DNA of 64,000 nt, taken from Syngnathus acus (Eukaryota > Chordata > Actinopteri > Syngnathiformes > Syngnathidae). The DNA is taken from assembly GCF_901709675.1 (NCBI RefSeq), contig NC_051102.1:5367412-5431411 (forward strand). The letters run 5' to 3'. Each line of letters begins with the position of its first letter. The first letter of the stretch is position 1. The notes beneath the pieces were generated by a model. That model did not search any database and was not told the origin of the DNA. It saw nothing but the letters and a program-made list of their open reading frames with translations. Shown here piece by piece: positions 13,101-24,070 of the stretch. The position numbers and the translations under genes are program-made.

Positions 13101-14412
13101 AGAAATAATTTTTTAATTTTATAACTGCGTGTGGCTATTAGTGTCGGTGTTCGTGAATTGGACGTTTTTCAATTAATTGAGTTCATTTGCAAATATACGT
13201 GACTATTATCTTATTTCAATGATTATATATAAAAGATTATATAAAAGATTATATAAGAAAGTGGAATGAATTACCTGGGGCGCCCTTGGACTTGGAACAC
13301 CCGCCTACGTCCACTACGCTCTCGTAGGGTGTCTCTGAGTAGAAGGTCCTCAGCGAGGGCACGCGCATGCACTGACCCGGTTGGATCTCGCAGTGGCACT
13401 CCTGTATCACCTCCACCTCGCGAGGGCCCTCGAACAAGAGCACCCGGTCCATTCGCATGCCCGTCGGCTCGCACGCGTGGTTTGTACCACATGAGGACAG
13501 TGGCGGTCTCTGGGGCTTTCCCACTTCCGGGGCGACGGGTGCACGCATCCTCACCTGGTGCCAGATTTGAGGTCAGAGAAATGACATTGGCCAAAACAAA
13601 TGTATTGGGGCCACAATACTAGACATAGTGCCCCCATGTGGTGGATAAGAGGTACTGTACCTACTTTTTTGCTCCTGAGAAACTCCAGCATGGATGCGTG
13701 TTGCGTAAGGTCCTGCGCTCCAGCCTCGTGGGGCAGCCTGGCTGCTGCCCGTTCACAGTTAGGCCTACACATGCCCACGTCCACGCTGATTGGACTGCCT
13801 GAGATGTCTGCAATCAAAAAACAACAACAAAATCAATCTTAAGATGAGAATGTGTGGCTAAGGATATTAGAGGCTTTACCTTGACCGATGTAGACAAAGT
13901 GACTCTGCCGCCGGCAACACACTCTTTGCGTGAACAGGTTTCGGTGGTCTGTGCGCTTGTTGAGCACCGCCGCCACTACAAAATAACACAAGTTAACAAT
14001 TCAACAATGTATGTGCGTGATGTTTAATGAAATACTAAATAGAAAAAAATAGGAACAAAAAAAACGACAAAGCATTTTTGATTATTATAGATATAATTAT
14101 ACATTAAACAAAAATATTTAAAATGTTATTGGATATCCACAAAAAAACTAACATTTTCTCGCATTAAAAATGTATTGCTATATTTTAATTCTACTGCAAA
14201 TATTACAGCAAAATCTTAATTATAGATAAAAAAACAAACATATTTTCATGTAGTCATTCATATAGTGATCAAATGCCCAAATTCTGGCACACGGTGCGAA
14301 TCCCGGCAAAACATGCAAACAAATACACAAGTACTCAACAAAGCAAACAGCTGTACTTACAGGTCACGTGAAGTGCGCACAGCAGCACGAGGCACAGTCG
14401 CAATACGGCCAT
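10128..14412 (-). CDS. secreted cysteine-rich protein with repeated VDVG-x-C modules (cystine-knot-like), unrecognised, seven exons
   Basis: Exons are 14412-14361, 13975-13880, 13807-13665, 13554-13275, 12048-11867, 11018-10960 and 10278-10128. All borders are GT-AG and every junction keeps phase, giving 320 residues. An N-terminal signal peptide (MAVLRLCLVLLCALHVT) is seen, with no membrane segment. A module recurs: VDVGMC at residue 58, VDVGGC at 178, and VDVGRCLGGC at 253. Before these come EVIQECHC (145) with CMRVPSLRTFY (159), and EVIQTVAAC (212) with CYRVPYVEYYY (226). Each EVIQ block is preceded by C-x-P-T (C125, C195), and the C terminus repeats the start of a module (LCLPQGY then SITSCHC). 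The spacing resembles C-terminal cystine-knot domains of extracellular ligands and antagonists. I cannot name the gene. It is about 1.9 kb from admp, on the same strand. Function is not known to me; a secreted binding protein is only a guess. Confidence 0.82.
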
Positions 14413-14488
14413 GGCTTTCAGTTCCCTCAAAGTGCTCCTCGGCTCACCAGACCCAGAGTGTCCCTCTCGCACCGACAACGCCTCTGTT

Positions 14489-14495
14489 CTTTATA
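14489..14495 (-). promoter_or_regulatory. TATA box of the VDVG-repeat gene
   Basis: On the minus strand CATATAAAG lies about 77-83 bp upstream of the ATG at 14412. A start near 14462 and a 5' UTR of about 50 nt would follow. Confidence 0.55.
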
Positions 14496-15898
14496 TGAGC
14501 TTCGGCCTTAAATGTCACTGGTGCGGAGTCAAAAGGAACAAGTGAGAGCTAATCAAATTTCCATGCTTTTGTAGGGGATGCTCGGTCCTCCTGCAAGCCA
14601 CTTCAAAGGTGGCCCAAAACAAGGCCAGCGTCCGCTTTTCCGGCCTGTCTCCTCCGTGTGTCGAGCGGGGCTCCAGCTCGGCCTAATGAAGTGCCTTAAG
14701 TAGCCCAGTGGCCATTAAACGTGTCAATCCAAGGCATTAATCATCTTTTATCTCAGCGGGGGAGGTATTTAGCACCTCTGACTTAAAACAAAAACCAGGC
14801 CAGGATTAGCGTGGGGGCGCCCCGGGGCTCACCTTCCCGGACCCCGCCCCCCAGCACCTTTGTGTTTATTCAGCACGGTGACAAATGGTCCAGGAGCTGG
14901 CCCCCTTTTGCAGAGGAGCAAGATGATGTGCTTCACGTCAGTGCATTCCTTATTTTCGACTTGAAAACGTGTTTACTTTTAGGGTCAAAGACCAGAGTAA
15001 GTCTTCATAATAATAATGAAATTAGTTTAATATTGAATGAAATGAGTTGTTGTGATGACGTTCAAATGTGCACATACTTGCAGCGGTGTCCTCATCACGT
15101 GCTGACACGCTCAGCGGGCATCCGATGATTGGATTATCCAGCGGCAACATGTGCTCAAAGTATGAAGCTTATTGGTTATAAGATCTTCACGGTGCGGTGA
15201 CATGTAACAGACAGTCTGGAGTCAGGTCGTGTGTCTGTGCTGGTATGTTGTTGGGTGTCTGGGTCACTGGGTCACAGGGTTACTTACCATTTGGACCGGG
15301 TGGGACAGCATTCTTGAAATACTCTCAAAGATAAAAGTGCATCATTAGGACAAAAGTTATATTGCAGTGCTCATTTTTTTTTAATTCACTCATATAAAAA
15401 CAGCCTTGTCAACTTGGAAAAAATATACAAAAGTTAATTTTAAAACACCCAAGAAAATAGATATTCTGATGAGAATCGCCCAAAAAATGAATTGAATTGA
15501 ACTAATATAGTTCCCAATAAAGTGTTCATGTAAAAGCACAAAAGCCTAAATATATGTTAAAATGCCAGCAGAATTTGAATATTCACAAATCGAACTTGAT
15601 AGCAGGGGCCATGCAACGATGACGAGAAGGATAAATGATAATCCCACCTGCGTGTTTTACAGGCTCCCACATTCACGTTTGGAAGCCTCTGCAAAGCCTG
15701 TCTGCATGGGAGGAGCCCGGATTACAGCCCTTGGGACATTACGGGGCCACCATATGATCCTCCCACAGCAGTGGACAGGCGGGCAGACAGCCACGGCAGC
15801 AGTACCTGAAGATCTTGACGAGTTACGGGAAACATCACCTGAGGATGCTGACTTAAATTGGGACTGATGCCTACTAACTCCTCGACAGCATTGTAATC
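14496..15898. other. divergent intergenic region
   Basis: This is a 1.4-kb spacer between the divergently transcribed VDVG-repeat gene and the kinase gene. It is GC-rich from about 14,600 to 14,900, then A/T-rich. A perfect minus-strand splice donor (ATGGTAAGTA) at about 15288 has no linked exon I can support. A 101-codon plus-strand frame (15562-15867) has no homology I recognise. Upstream non-coding exons of the kinase may lie here. Confidence 0.4.
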
Positions 15899-17629
15899 AT
15901 GTATTTGAGCAAAAAGAACACCACGGAGCGCAACAAAAAGAAGATAAAAACATGTAAGTGAATGAAAAGTGATGAAATGGTATTTTGTACGGCTAACTCT
16001 ATGCCCTCCTTCTCAAGGGGGTCCCTCTGGACAACACCCAAATAAGGTGTTGAAACGGGCGTCCCGGAATGTCGCAGAGAAGAACCAAAAGCCAGATGTG
16101 AAGGAGATCAAAGCCGAGCAGGAGGTGGCGTGCCACACGCTGTTCGCCATGGCGTCCTACAACCTGAGCCACTCGGAGAGGGTGATGGACGATCTCACAT
16201 TGGGACGGCGGGTGGGCTTCTACGATCTCAGGGGAGAGATTGGATCGGGGAACTTCTCTCAGGTCCGTCTGGGTATACACGACCTGACCAAAGGTGAGTC
16301 AGGCTTCAGTAGTTTTAGTCATTAGGTGGCCTTACTTGATGCACATAAAGCCCTTTTCATACTGCACTTAGGCACTGATAATGTCTTTTGGCTTGGTGAA
16401 GCAGCACGTGCCTCGGTATCCATTCAATTGACAGCATTTTCTTTTGCAGAGAGAGTGGCGGTGAAAGTCCTGGAAAAGTCACGCCTGGACAAGCTTTCGC
16501 AGACACTCTTTGCCTCGGAGATCTCGTGCATGGAGAAGCTGGCGCACCCCAACGTCGTGCGCCTCTACGAGGTGGTGGAGACCTATAAGAGGTTGTATCT
16601 GGTCATGGAGTTCGCCAGCGGAGGGGAGTTGTTCTCCCATATCTGCACCAGGGGGCGCCTCTCCGACCTGGAGAGCAAGCTGGTGTTCGCCCAGCTGCTG
16701 GCTGCGATCAAGCACATGGTGAGTGTCAACACACACGCACACACAAATACCAATTTATTGTTTTAAAATTACATTATTTGTTGTACTGTTTGTAGTACTG
16801 TTTTGTATTTTGTTTTCTTATGACAGTTTTACATGTTTTCTCTTCTAATTTTGTTTTGTGTGGCTACGCTATCGAACACTTGCTCTCATGGCAGCACGAC
16901 AGCAACATGGTGCACCGCGACGTGAAGGCAGAGAACGTGTTCTTCACCAGCACGTACTGCGTCAAGTTGGGTGACTTCGGATTCAGCACGTCCAGCCGCC
17001 CCGACGACGTGCTGCACACGTTCTGCGGCTCCCCCCCGTACGCGGCGCCCGAGCTCTTCGGGCGCTCGGGCTACACGGGCCGCCACGTGGACATGTGGGC
17101 GCTGGGCGTGCTGCTCTACTTCATGACCACCGCCACCATGCCCTTCACAGCCGTCAACACGGGCAGGCTGAGGCGCTGCGTCCTGCAGGGCTCCTACAGC
17201 ATCCCCTCCTATGTGCCGGCCCCCTGCAGGGAGGTCATCCAGGGCCTGCTGAGACCCGTTCCCGCCGACCGCCTCAGCGCGGCCAAGATAATGTCCTGCG
17301 AGTGGATGAAGGGCGTCGACTACCCGCAAGCGTACCTGGCTTGCCGGCCCACGCCCGCGCACCTGTTGGGGCCGACGGTCACGCTCAGCTCTGACGACCT
17401 GAGCGTCAAAGCAGCGTTGGAGGCGCTGGGCGTCACGGAGCGCCACCTTCTGGACAACGGGTCCGGCCTGAGGAGTCCCATCACCGGCGCCTATCGCATC
17501 TTAGTGCACCGCGTCCAAAGAAGAACGTCGGCGGAAGCGGCGGGCTACGGCTACGTGTGCATGACGGAGACGCGCAACAGACTCAAGCGGCTGGACAAAC
17601 GCACCTCTGCGGTTTGTATTGTCATGTAA
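15899..17629 (+). CDS. nim1k: NIM1-type serine/threonine protein kinase (AMPK-related), four exons
   Basis: Exons are 15899-15953, 16018-16293, 16450-16718 and 16895-17629, all GT-AG and in phase, giving 444 residues (human NIM1K is about 436). The kinase domain is complete. It has a glycine loop [11 protein letters not shown] at 91-101 and a catalytic lysine in VAVK116. The HRD motif (HRDVKAEN, D209), DFG (D227) and activation loop [13 protein letters not shown] (T242, the position phosphorylated by LKB1 in AMPK-related kinases) are also intact. The C-terminal block [15 protein letters not shown] matches NIM1. I chose the start at 15899 because that short exon ([15 protein letters not shown]) ends in a strong donor and its phase fits the next exon exactly; the start is less certain than the rest. 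The protein ends CIVM, a CAAX-like tail. It converges on the chemokine gene. Confidence 0.9.
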
Positions 17630-18031
17630 GCACTTTGCATGCTTTTCAGTCTTTCAGTCTAAGTGACTGCGTGTGTGAGATTGCAATCAAACACTCAGTA
17701 ACCCTAGCAAATAACAGATTTTTTTTTTTTTTTTGGCTCCCTGGCAGTCCCATTTGATGAATATTTGTAATTTGAACAGTTACAATAATGCAAGGCTGCC
17801 TGGAGTTAAAGTAAAGTTTTTCAACTTACAAGTTGCAGTCTTGAGCAACACATGCTGCATGGTGACTCAACTCAATTCAAACTCAATTCAGCTTTCATCG
17901 GCAGTTTGGCACACAGGGAACAAGTCATGAGTTTAATGCCACTCCCATTTCAAATTTACTGCCGAACTTGACATACTAAGTCATAATCATGAGCATAAAT
18001 CATGTGCACAGAGTTTGAGTTGCTAGGCAGG

Positions 18032-18037
18032 TTTATT
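18032..18037 (-). terminator. candidate chemokine poly(A) signal
   Basis: AATAAA on the minus strand, about 185 bp past the chemokine stop codon. The opposing kinase signal lies at 18136, so the two 3' UTRs appear to overlap tail-to-tail. Confidence 0.5.
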
Positions 18038-18135
18038 ATCAAAATGCTTCAGCTCGGGCTCGTTTTCAGATTCACATTTTATGGTTTCCACTTTCACATA
18101 AAGTGTTTCGTTAGCCAATAGTCACACGGCGTCAT

Positions 18136-18141
18136 AATAAA
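18136..18141 (+). terminator. nim1k: candidate nim1k poly(A) signal
   Basis: This is the first plus-strand AATAAA after the kinase stop, about 507 bp downstream. It falls just short of the last exon of the converging chemokine gene. Confidence 0.45.
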
Positions 18142-18220
18142 AAAGTCCAGTCAATGCAAAACAGTCAAAAGTCAAAGTAAAAATGCGGGTGTCCTTCTCT
18201 CCAAGAGGCCGAGGTCTCAC

Positions 18221-19206
18221 TCAACCGAACAAGCGACCCTTGATGTGCTGTGGAGAACAAACAAGGCTCAGCCAATGCACGATATAAAAAAAAAATAATA
18301 ATAATAATGATAAAAATAAAAGACCTTTTGGCCAGTCCTTTTGACGTGTTTGACGGCTTTCTTGTCAATGCTGGCCATCAGCTCTTGCACCCACATCTCT
18401 TGCGGGTCGCAGCAGTACACGCGGCCTTTCCGCATGGTGAAGCTGCAAGGGTGACAGAATTCAGTGGATGAGCTGCAACGAACCCATAAGCGCTACAAAA
18501 ATCGTTTGCAATTGCCACGTTGTGCTCACATGACAGCGCGGATGTTGCAGCCTCCGTCCGTCTCCTGAATTCGGTACTTGACCGCACGCTCCTGAGTCTT
18601 TTTGCCGAGCTCTTTGACGTACATCAGGCAGCAGTCATCGTAGGACACTGAAGCAGAGAGCACATTTTGTTTTCTTCTCATTATTAGAGGCCTATTCAAA
18701 ATGTTAAAATCAAGAATTAAACATGTAAGTACTTTTTAAATGCCATTCAAACTGAAACACATTTTTGCACCTTTGAGCTGTCAGTGCGAACAAATCAAGC
18801 GCACCCCATTTTATTGACCTTAGTCATAATACTTTGCAAACATTTAATTTTCATTTCATATGTTTATTGAGCAGCCCAATCTAACAAAAAACATCAATAT
18901 ATGTAAAACAACAATTTTCCCTTGCTCAAGATACCCCTAAAATAGTCTATTTGGATATAAATAATTATGAATAGGATCGTATTCCCAATCCACGATTGAA
19001 TTCCAGCAGGAACCATTGTAGGCTCAATGAGGACATGTCCAGCCTTCCCCCACACGGGTAATAAACAGCAACCTTTCACAGGTTGCGGTATGTCGCCGTA
19101 ATAAAATAATTAACAGATGAAAGTTTGATTTTTTTCTCCTACCTTGGGCCATTGCCAAACTCAGGCATGATAAGACCAAGAGGATGAGTGGCGTGTTGAA
19201 ACGCAT
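18221..19206 (-). CDS. CC chemokine precursor, CCL25-like, four coding exons
   Basis: Exons are 19206-19143, 18647-18530, 18442-18325 and 18247-18221, in phase throughout, giving 108 residues. A signal peptide (MRFNTPLILLVLSCLSLAMA) precedes the mature chain. The CC pair is at 27-28 (DDCCLMYV), with KYRIQETDGGCNIRAV and the third cysteine at 55. The fourth is in VYCCDP (71-72), which adds an extra adjacent cysteine. A C-terminal helix (MWVQELMASIDKK) and a basic tail follow. YRIQE then GCN resembles CCL25, and linkage to ranbp3, nrtn and cib3 recalls human 19p13, where CCL25 lies; CCL19-like chemokines are the alternative. The last intron uses a weak donor (GTCTTT). If it is retained, the protein would instead end with a hydrophobic read-through tail. 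Secreted chemokines act on G-protein-coupled receptors of leukocytes (CCR9 for CCL25). Confidence 0.82.
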
Positions 19207-19236
19207 GGTGCCCTCGATCAATTTTAGGCTGTAATG
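19207..19236 (-). other. 5' UTR portion of chemokine coding exon 1
   Basis: A good acceptor (TTATTGCAG) ends at 19237 on the minus strand, 30 bp before the ATG, so the coding exon probably begins here after a 5' UTR intron. Confidence 0.5.
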
Positions 19237-19808
19237 CTGCAATAATAGGGGTAATAAAAAAAAAGAATTGGTAACACATTTATTTGGTCACCTCCGAACC
19301 TTTGGACATAAGAAATACTTGAGATTCAAAGGCAGGAAGCTTGCTTTTCTAATAGCTCTAGAATAAATGACACTCAAAATCATTCTCAGTCATGTGCAAG
19401 TGTAAAGAGAGGTTCACCAAACACTCAAACACATTTTTAACATTAGTAAAACTCATACATATCAATTAACTACTAGTATAATGTTGTTTTTTCACAGTCA
19501 CACAAATCAGCAAACATTTGAACTAATAAGTCATTTTCCCATTTATTATAACTTATGTGACATACAACAATAAATTAACCATTGACTATTTTAATGTTTG
19601 CATAATTGTCATAAATGTCATAAAATAATAATCATAATAAAAGTTTACAGTGATGAGTTAAAAAATAATTGAGCATGCAATCCTGTTTTACATCTACAAA
19701 AGTTGTGTATGCGCAAGTTGTCACAATCATAAATAATTAAATGCGATAAAAGATAAACACAACGAAATGCTGTTATATGTGTGTGTGTGTCTGTGTTGCG
19801 CTGCTCAC

Positions 19809-19856
19809 CTGTGTGTGAAGCTTGTGTGTTACCTGCACGGGCGAGGCTTTCTTATA
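19809..19856 (-). promoter_or_regulatory. putative chemokine promoter and non-coding first exon
   Basis: On the minus strand a TATAAG element (19856-19851) is followed some 40 bp later by a donor, CACAG|GTGAGC (exon end 19809). Together with the acceptor at 19237 this suggests a short non-coding first exon and a 570-bp 5' UTR intron. It is inferred from signals only. Confidence 0.4.
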
Positions 19857-20587
19857 AGGCGAAAAAGGGGGTGTCTCAACAGGTGTCGTATTTCCGTAAA
19901 AGCGACTCACCTTTGTACCCCGACTAATTTCTGTTTCGCTTTCCCAGAAGATGTGAAACCCCCCCACTTCCCCCTCCTTCCCCTTTCAGAGATATGTTTG
20001 TAAGATTTTTGCAGTGCGGTGAAATGTTGACACGGCATTATTGATTTAACGAATTAAACTGCGTGAACGTCTCAGTACAAGTGAAGCAACGAACGACATG
20101 TTGGGCATGTTGAGGTTTTTTTTTGCCCATGTGATTGAAGTTTCCAGGATCTTAAAATGAGAAAACGTATTAAATATTAACCCAGTGTGAAATTATCGAT
20201 CATACGGTGTTGTGTTAAATTGATTGTCAGAAACAGAAACTATTTTTTTGCAAGGGGCTGAAAAACAGAATTTGTGTGTGGCTTGGTTGTACAGTTTATG
20301 TATGATTAAAATATATGAAATATATGAAATAAAATGAGTCATTAATTTTAGTGATTAATGGGAAGCAAATCATGCTGTGTCAACAAGGGCCTGATTGATG
20401 ACAGCCCGTGAGGCCTACACTTCCCTGAAAAAGATTTGGACTATTTACTGCATTCGTTTATCATCAGGTGCACTCTGCGTCTGTCAGCATGTCAGTCGCG
20501 TCTTGTCTTTATCGTAACTTTACGTGAGCTTCAGGACAAACGTAGCCACTCGGAATTATGGCTCATTTCCAGTGCTCATAAAAAAAA
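19857..20587. other. intergenic, nothing recognised
   Basis: A/T-rich spacer beyond the chemokine promoter. No exon, RNA gene or repeat family was recognised. Confidence 0.5.
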
Positions 20588-20740
20588 AAGGCAATTCTTC
20601 CCATCATCACCCATACCAGAATGGGATGCTTTTTTTCCCCTGTTTTTTTTTTATCTGTTAAAAGGCAATTCTTCCCATCATCACCCATACCAGAATGGGA
20701 TGCTTTTTTCCCCTGTTTTTTTTTTTATCTGTTAAAAGAT
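20588..20740 (+). repeat. two-copy tandem duplication, unit about 73 bp
   Basis: Two nearly identical copies begin at AGGCAATTCTTCCCATCATC (about 20589 and 20662). They differ mainly in the length of T runs. The array runs directly into the long TG microsatellite. Confidence 0.9.
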
Positions 20741-20762
20741 GTATACACACATATTACACGTA

Positions 20763-20786
20763 TGTGTGTGTGTGCGTGTGTGTGTG

Positions 20787-20869
<83 letters not shown>
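20763..20869 (+). repeat. (TG)n microsatellite, about 105 bp
   Basis: Over 50 TG dinucleotides with three interrupting C residues near the start. Open frames across it are artefacts of the repeat. Confidence 0.97.
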
Positions 20870-20873
<4 letters not shown>

Positions 20874-22173
20874 ATATGTAGCATGATATTAGTGTTGCTG
20901 CTTCTTAATGAGCCTTGAGTGTCCACGTGGAAATTTGATAGCGCCGCTGCCTGTTTACACTCCAACCGGGAGTGAAGCGAAGCACTTAAGGCCAGCCAAG
21001 CGTATGTGGAGATGTCGTCGTCACAAGAGTGATGTTCCGCTCTGTCAAGATGAACGACGCCATCCTCTTGCTAACCTCAAATCATCTACTTATGGATGAA
21101 AATATTGTCATGTTGGTCATTCATGTTGTTTTTCCTAACATGTTTTTCACATTTTTTACTGAATGCTATTGTTTTCATTTGTTTTTAACTTATGTTAACT
21201 CTTTGTAAAGTGACCTTGTGTGACCTGAAAGGCGCTTCTAAATTAAATGTATTATTATTATTATTCATTGATGAAAACATTGTTTTGGGAGGCTGAAATG
21301 GTAATGATCATTAAATACAATGTTGCATTGAACAATCTATGCATCATAAATGTATGCATTGATTGTTTAATTGAACATTTATTAAACATGATTGAACATT
21401 GACATTATACTCAACTAAGTAACTCGATAAGCTGAAATAATGTTGGTCGTTCTTTTGTCTTTATTAAGTTAGCATTTTTTGGTGCAATATTGCAAAGGAA
21501 TTGCTACAAATTTTGCCACCACAGTTCTACCTCTATTCTCTTGGACTTTTCAGCTCAAGATTGACAAGTGTACCTGCAAACTCAGCAAAACAGAACAAAA
21601 CTTAGAAACGATTATTATCGCCACTCCTAGGAATGCATCACCAAAGTATTACCGATAGATTAATGCCGGGATTTGATGGTACCTCTCCGACAGGGCTTGG
21701 ACATGAGCCAAACCTTCATCATTCATTCCCGACAACACAACATAGTTGTTTCAGTGCCATGACTTTGGCGGAACACGGGTCCGCAAAGAACGCATCTAGT
21801 ATCCTGCGGGCATAGAAGCCCATGAGTGAAAATCTACTTTGATGTATTGTGTGCAAAAAGACAAACAAAAATCACATAGATAATTAAATAAATAAATAAA
21901 TAAATAAATAAATGATGATTCTAATAGTTCTATTCTTCTTTGTCAAAGAAGCAGTAACATTATTTTGCTTCCAGGCTCTCCCTACAAGCTGAAATAATAT
22001 ACTTGTAAACTTTATTGCGTTTTTTTTTTCAATCAAAAATTACAATCTAGTTAATTTGGTTTTGTTTATTTTAAGATAGATATGCAGTTCAGTGTGAATT
22101 CTGCATTGCAAAAGGTCACATTTTATTTTTAGCTAAGTAGGATGTTGTTAGTCAAGCGTAAGTAGTGCCAGGG
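20870..22173. other. intergenic with short (AAAT)n run
   Basis: No gene is supported. A clean AAAT microsatellite occupies about 21881-21912. The remainder is A/T-rich unique-looking sequence. Confidence 0.5.
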
Positions 22174-22470
22174 AGTGAGTGAGTGAGTGAGTGAGTGAGT
22201 GAGTGAGTGAGTGAGTGAGTGAGTGAGTGAGTGAGTGAGTGAGTGAAATACTACGGTATTTAGGAAATATAAACATTTAGGAAATATTTAGGAAGTATAA
22301 ATATGGCACACTGCATTGGGATTTGTGAGTGAGTGAGTGAGTGAGTGAGTGAGTGAGTGAGTGAGTGAGTGAGTGAGTGAGTGAGTGAGTGAGTGAGTGA
22401 GTGAGTGAGTGAGTGAGTGAGTGAAATACTACGGTATTTAGGAAATATAAACATTTAGGAAGTATAAATA
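22174..22470 (+). repeat. compound (GTGA)n microsatellite with duplicated flank
   Basis: Two long GAGT/GTGA arrays (about 22174-22246 and 22326-22424) are each followed by the same block beginning GAAATACTACGGTATTTAGG. The intervening block ends in a near-identical GGAAGTATAAATATGGCACA. The whole looks like a ~178-bp segment that was duplicated, with the arrays then changing in length. Confidence 0.93.
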
Positions 22471-23699
22471 TGGCACACCGCTTTGGGATTTGACAGCTGC
22501 TTTAATATTTGTGTTTATGTAAGGGTGCAATCGCTGTCAAGATGCTGATGGATGGCAAAAGAAAAGATAAAGCGTTCTGGTTCCAAGCACAAGCAATCTC
22601 TCCTGACGAGCGCTAAACACAAGCGGCAGCTTGTTGTGGTTGCGCCTGAGGGGAAATGTTAAGTATCATTCTTTCTGGAAGCCTTTGGGGCCTTTGGGCT
22701 TTGCGCAATATCAACTCTTGTGTAATGTAATTTTTGCTTTTGTTAGTTTTGGTTGTCTTTCTACCCAATGTCAGCAATCACAGATGCTTTGTGTTCGTGT
22801 GCGTGTGTAAGTGTGTGTGTACACGCGTGTGCTCACCACTTAAGACTTGCTTTACTTTATCATGATCAAGAACTTAACAATAAGAGAGTTACCTTCTTAT
22901 TCATTTTAATCCCGGAAAGAGTGCTTTTTTTATCTCCTGATGCTAATTATTGTGGTTAACATTTTTGGCTTGTTTTTTATATATATAGATTTTCCAAAAG
23001 TGTCTTATTACTTCTGGTCACTCTCCCTCTTTGGTACATAAACCTAGGAAAGAAGATGTGTTTTTGAGGAAGTTCTGTGATGAGTTGCAATTATATGTAA
23101 TGCAAATTGGCCTAATTTGTTGATACGTTGGATCTCATTAGATTGTGGAGGGTACCTAATATACATAGTGCTCTGCCTGACTCTAGGAGACAGTTTCAGA
23201 AATGTCTCCCTCTCGTGGACAAATTTATTTCTACAATACAAAGCTGTGCGAGCTGTCATCGGAAATGAATAATGAATAATCGTTTCTTTAGTTTTAATTT
23301 TATTTTTGTATTTTTTGTTTTAGTTCGTGTATGCATTCTTGATTATTTTATTTAACTATATTCGTTATTTCGTTTTATTTTTTTAATTCCCGAGACGTCT
23401 CCCTCTCCTTTAGCTTTCCAGCTCCTTGGGCTCTTGACTGCCAAAGGCCTTGTCATGTTGCCATCCATCATGAGGGACAAAGAAAGCGAGAGTGATTTCC
23501 AGAACGACCAAAGCGTCAAAGGAACAACAAAAATAGGCCAGCAAGCTCACTTGGAGTTGGAAAACACATGGCAAAACATAATTATTCATCCACCCATCCA
23601 TATTCCAGGGTCACAGTTGATCTTGAGCCAATCCCACCTGACTTTGGGTGAGTACTATTTATTTATGTGTTTGTTTGTATTTGTTTATTTGTATTTATT
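22471..23699. other. intergenic, no gene supported
   Basis: Contains a short GT-rich stretch near 22800 and A/T-rich unique sequence. No exon was identified upstream of the ranbp3 promoter block. Confidence 0.5.
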
Positions 23700-24070
23700 T
23701 ATTTGCCGTGACGCTCAGGCGAAAGCAGACGAAGTCCGACGAGTGCAGACCCACTGACGCAGTCAGACGAAAGCAGACGAGTGCAGATGCAGGCGGGACG
23801 CGTGGAGCTGTTGACGGCGGCCGAGTGAGTGCTCCCTCTCCCGGCCTGCGCCTGTCTTATCTGCGCGGTGGCTTGTGGGTGTGTGAGCGTCGAAGTAAAA
23901 TGGCGGACTTGGCGAACGAAGGTGAGTCGCTTAGCAGTGTGGAGTAGGGAGGGGACACAAAAACACTCATTGCAGTGTTCCAAACGTCGCATTTCCCGCT
24001 GTTTGCACTTGGGCCGAGGATGATAAGACACAAACCGGCGGTTCATTTGGCCCCGGTTGGAGTCGCACGA
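23700..24070 (+). promoter_or_regulatory. ranbp3: CpG-rich promoter region of ranbp3
   Basis: GC and CpG content rise sharply here compared with both flanks, centred on the first coding exon. A triplicated motif GCAGACGA(A/G)T appears near 23725-23790. No TATA box is seen, consistent with a housekeeping-type CpG promoter. Confidence 0.55.

Noticed and set aside
15562-15867. 101-codon plus-strand frame just upstream of the kinase
   Set aside because: No homology, no donor joining it to the kinase frame, and the short exon at 15899 gives a better start.
20732-20965. Histidine/threonine-repeat and cysteine/valine-repeat frames
   Set aside because: Translations of the (TG)n microsatellite in different frames.
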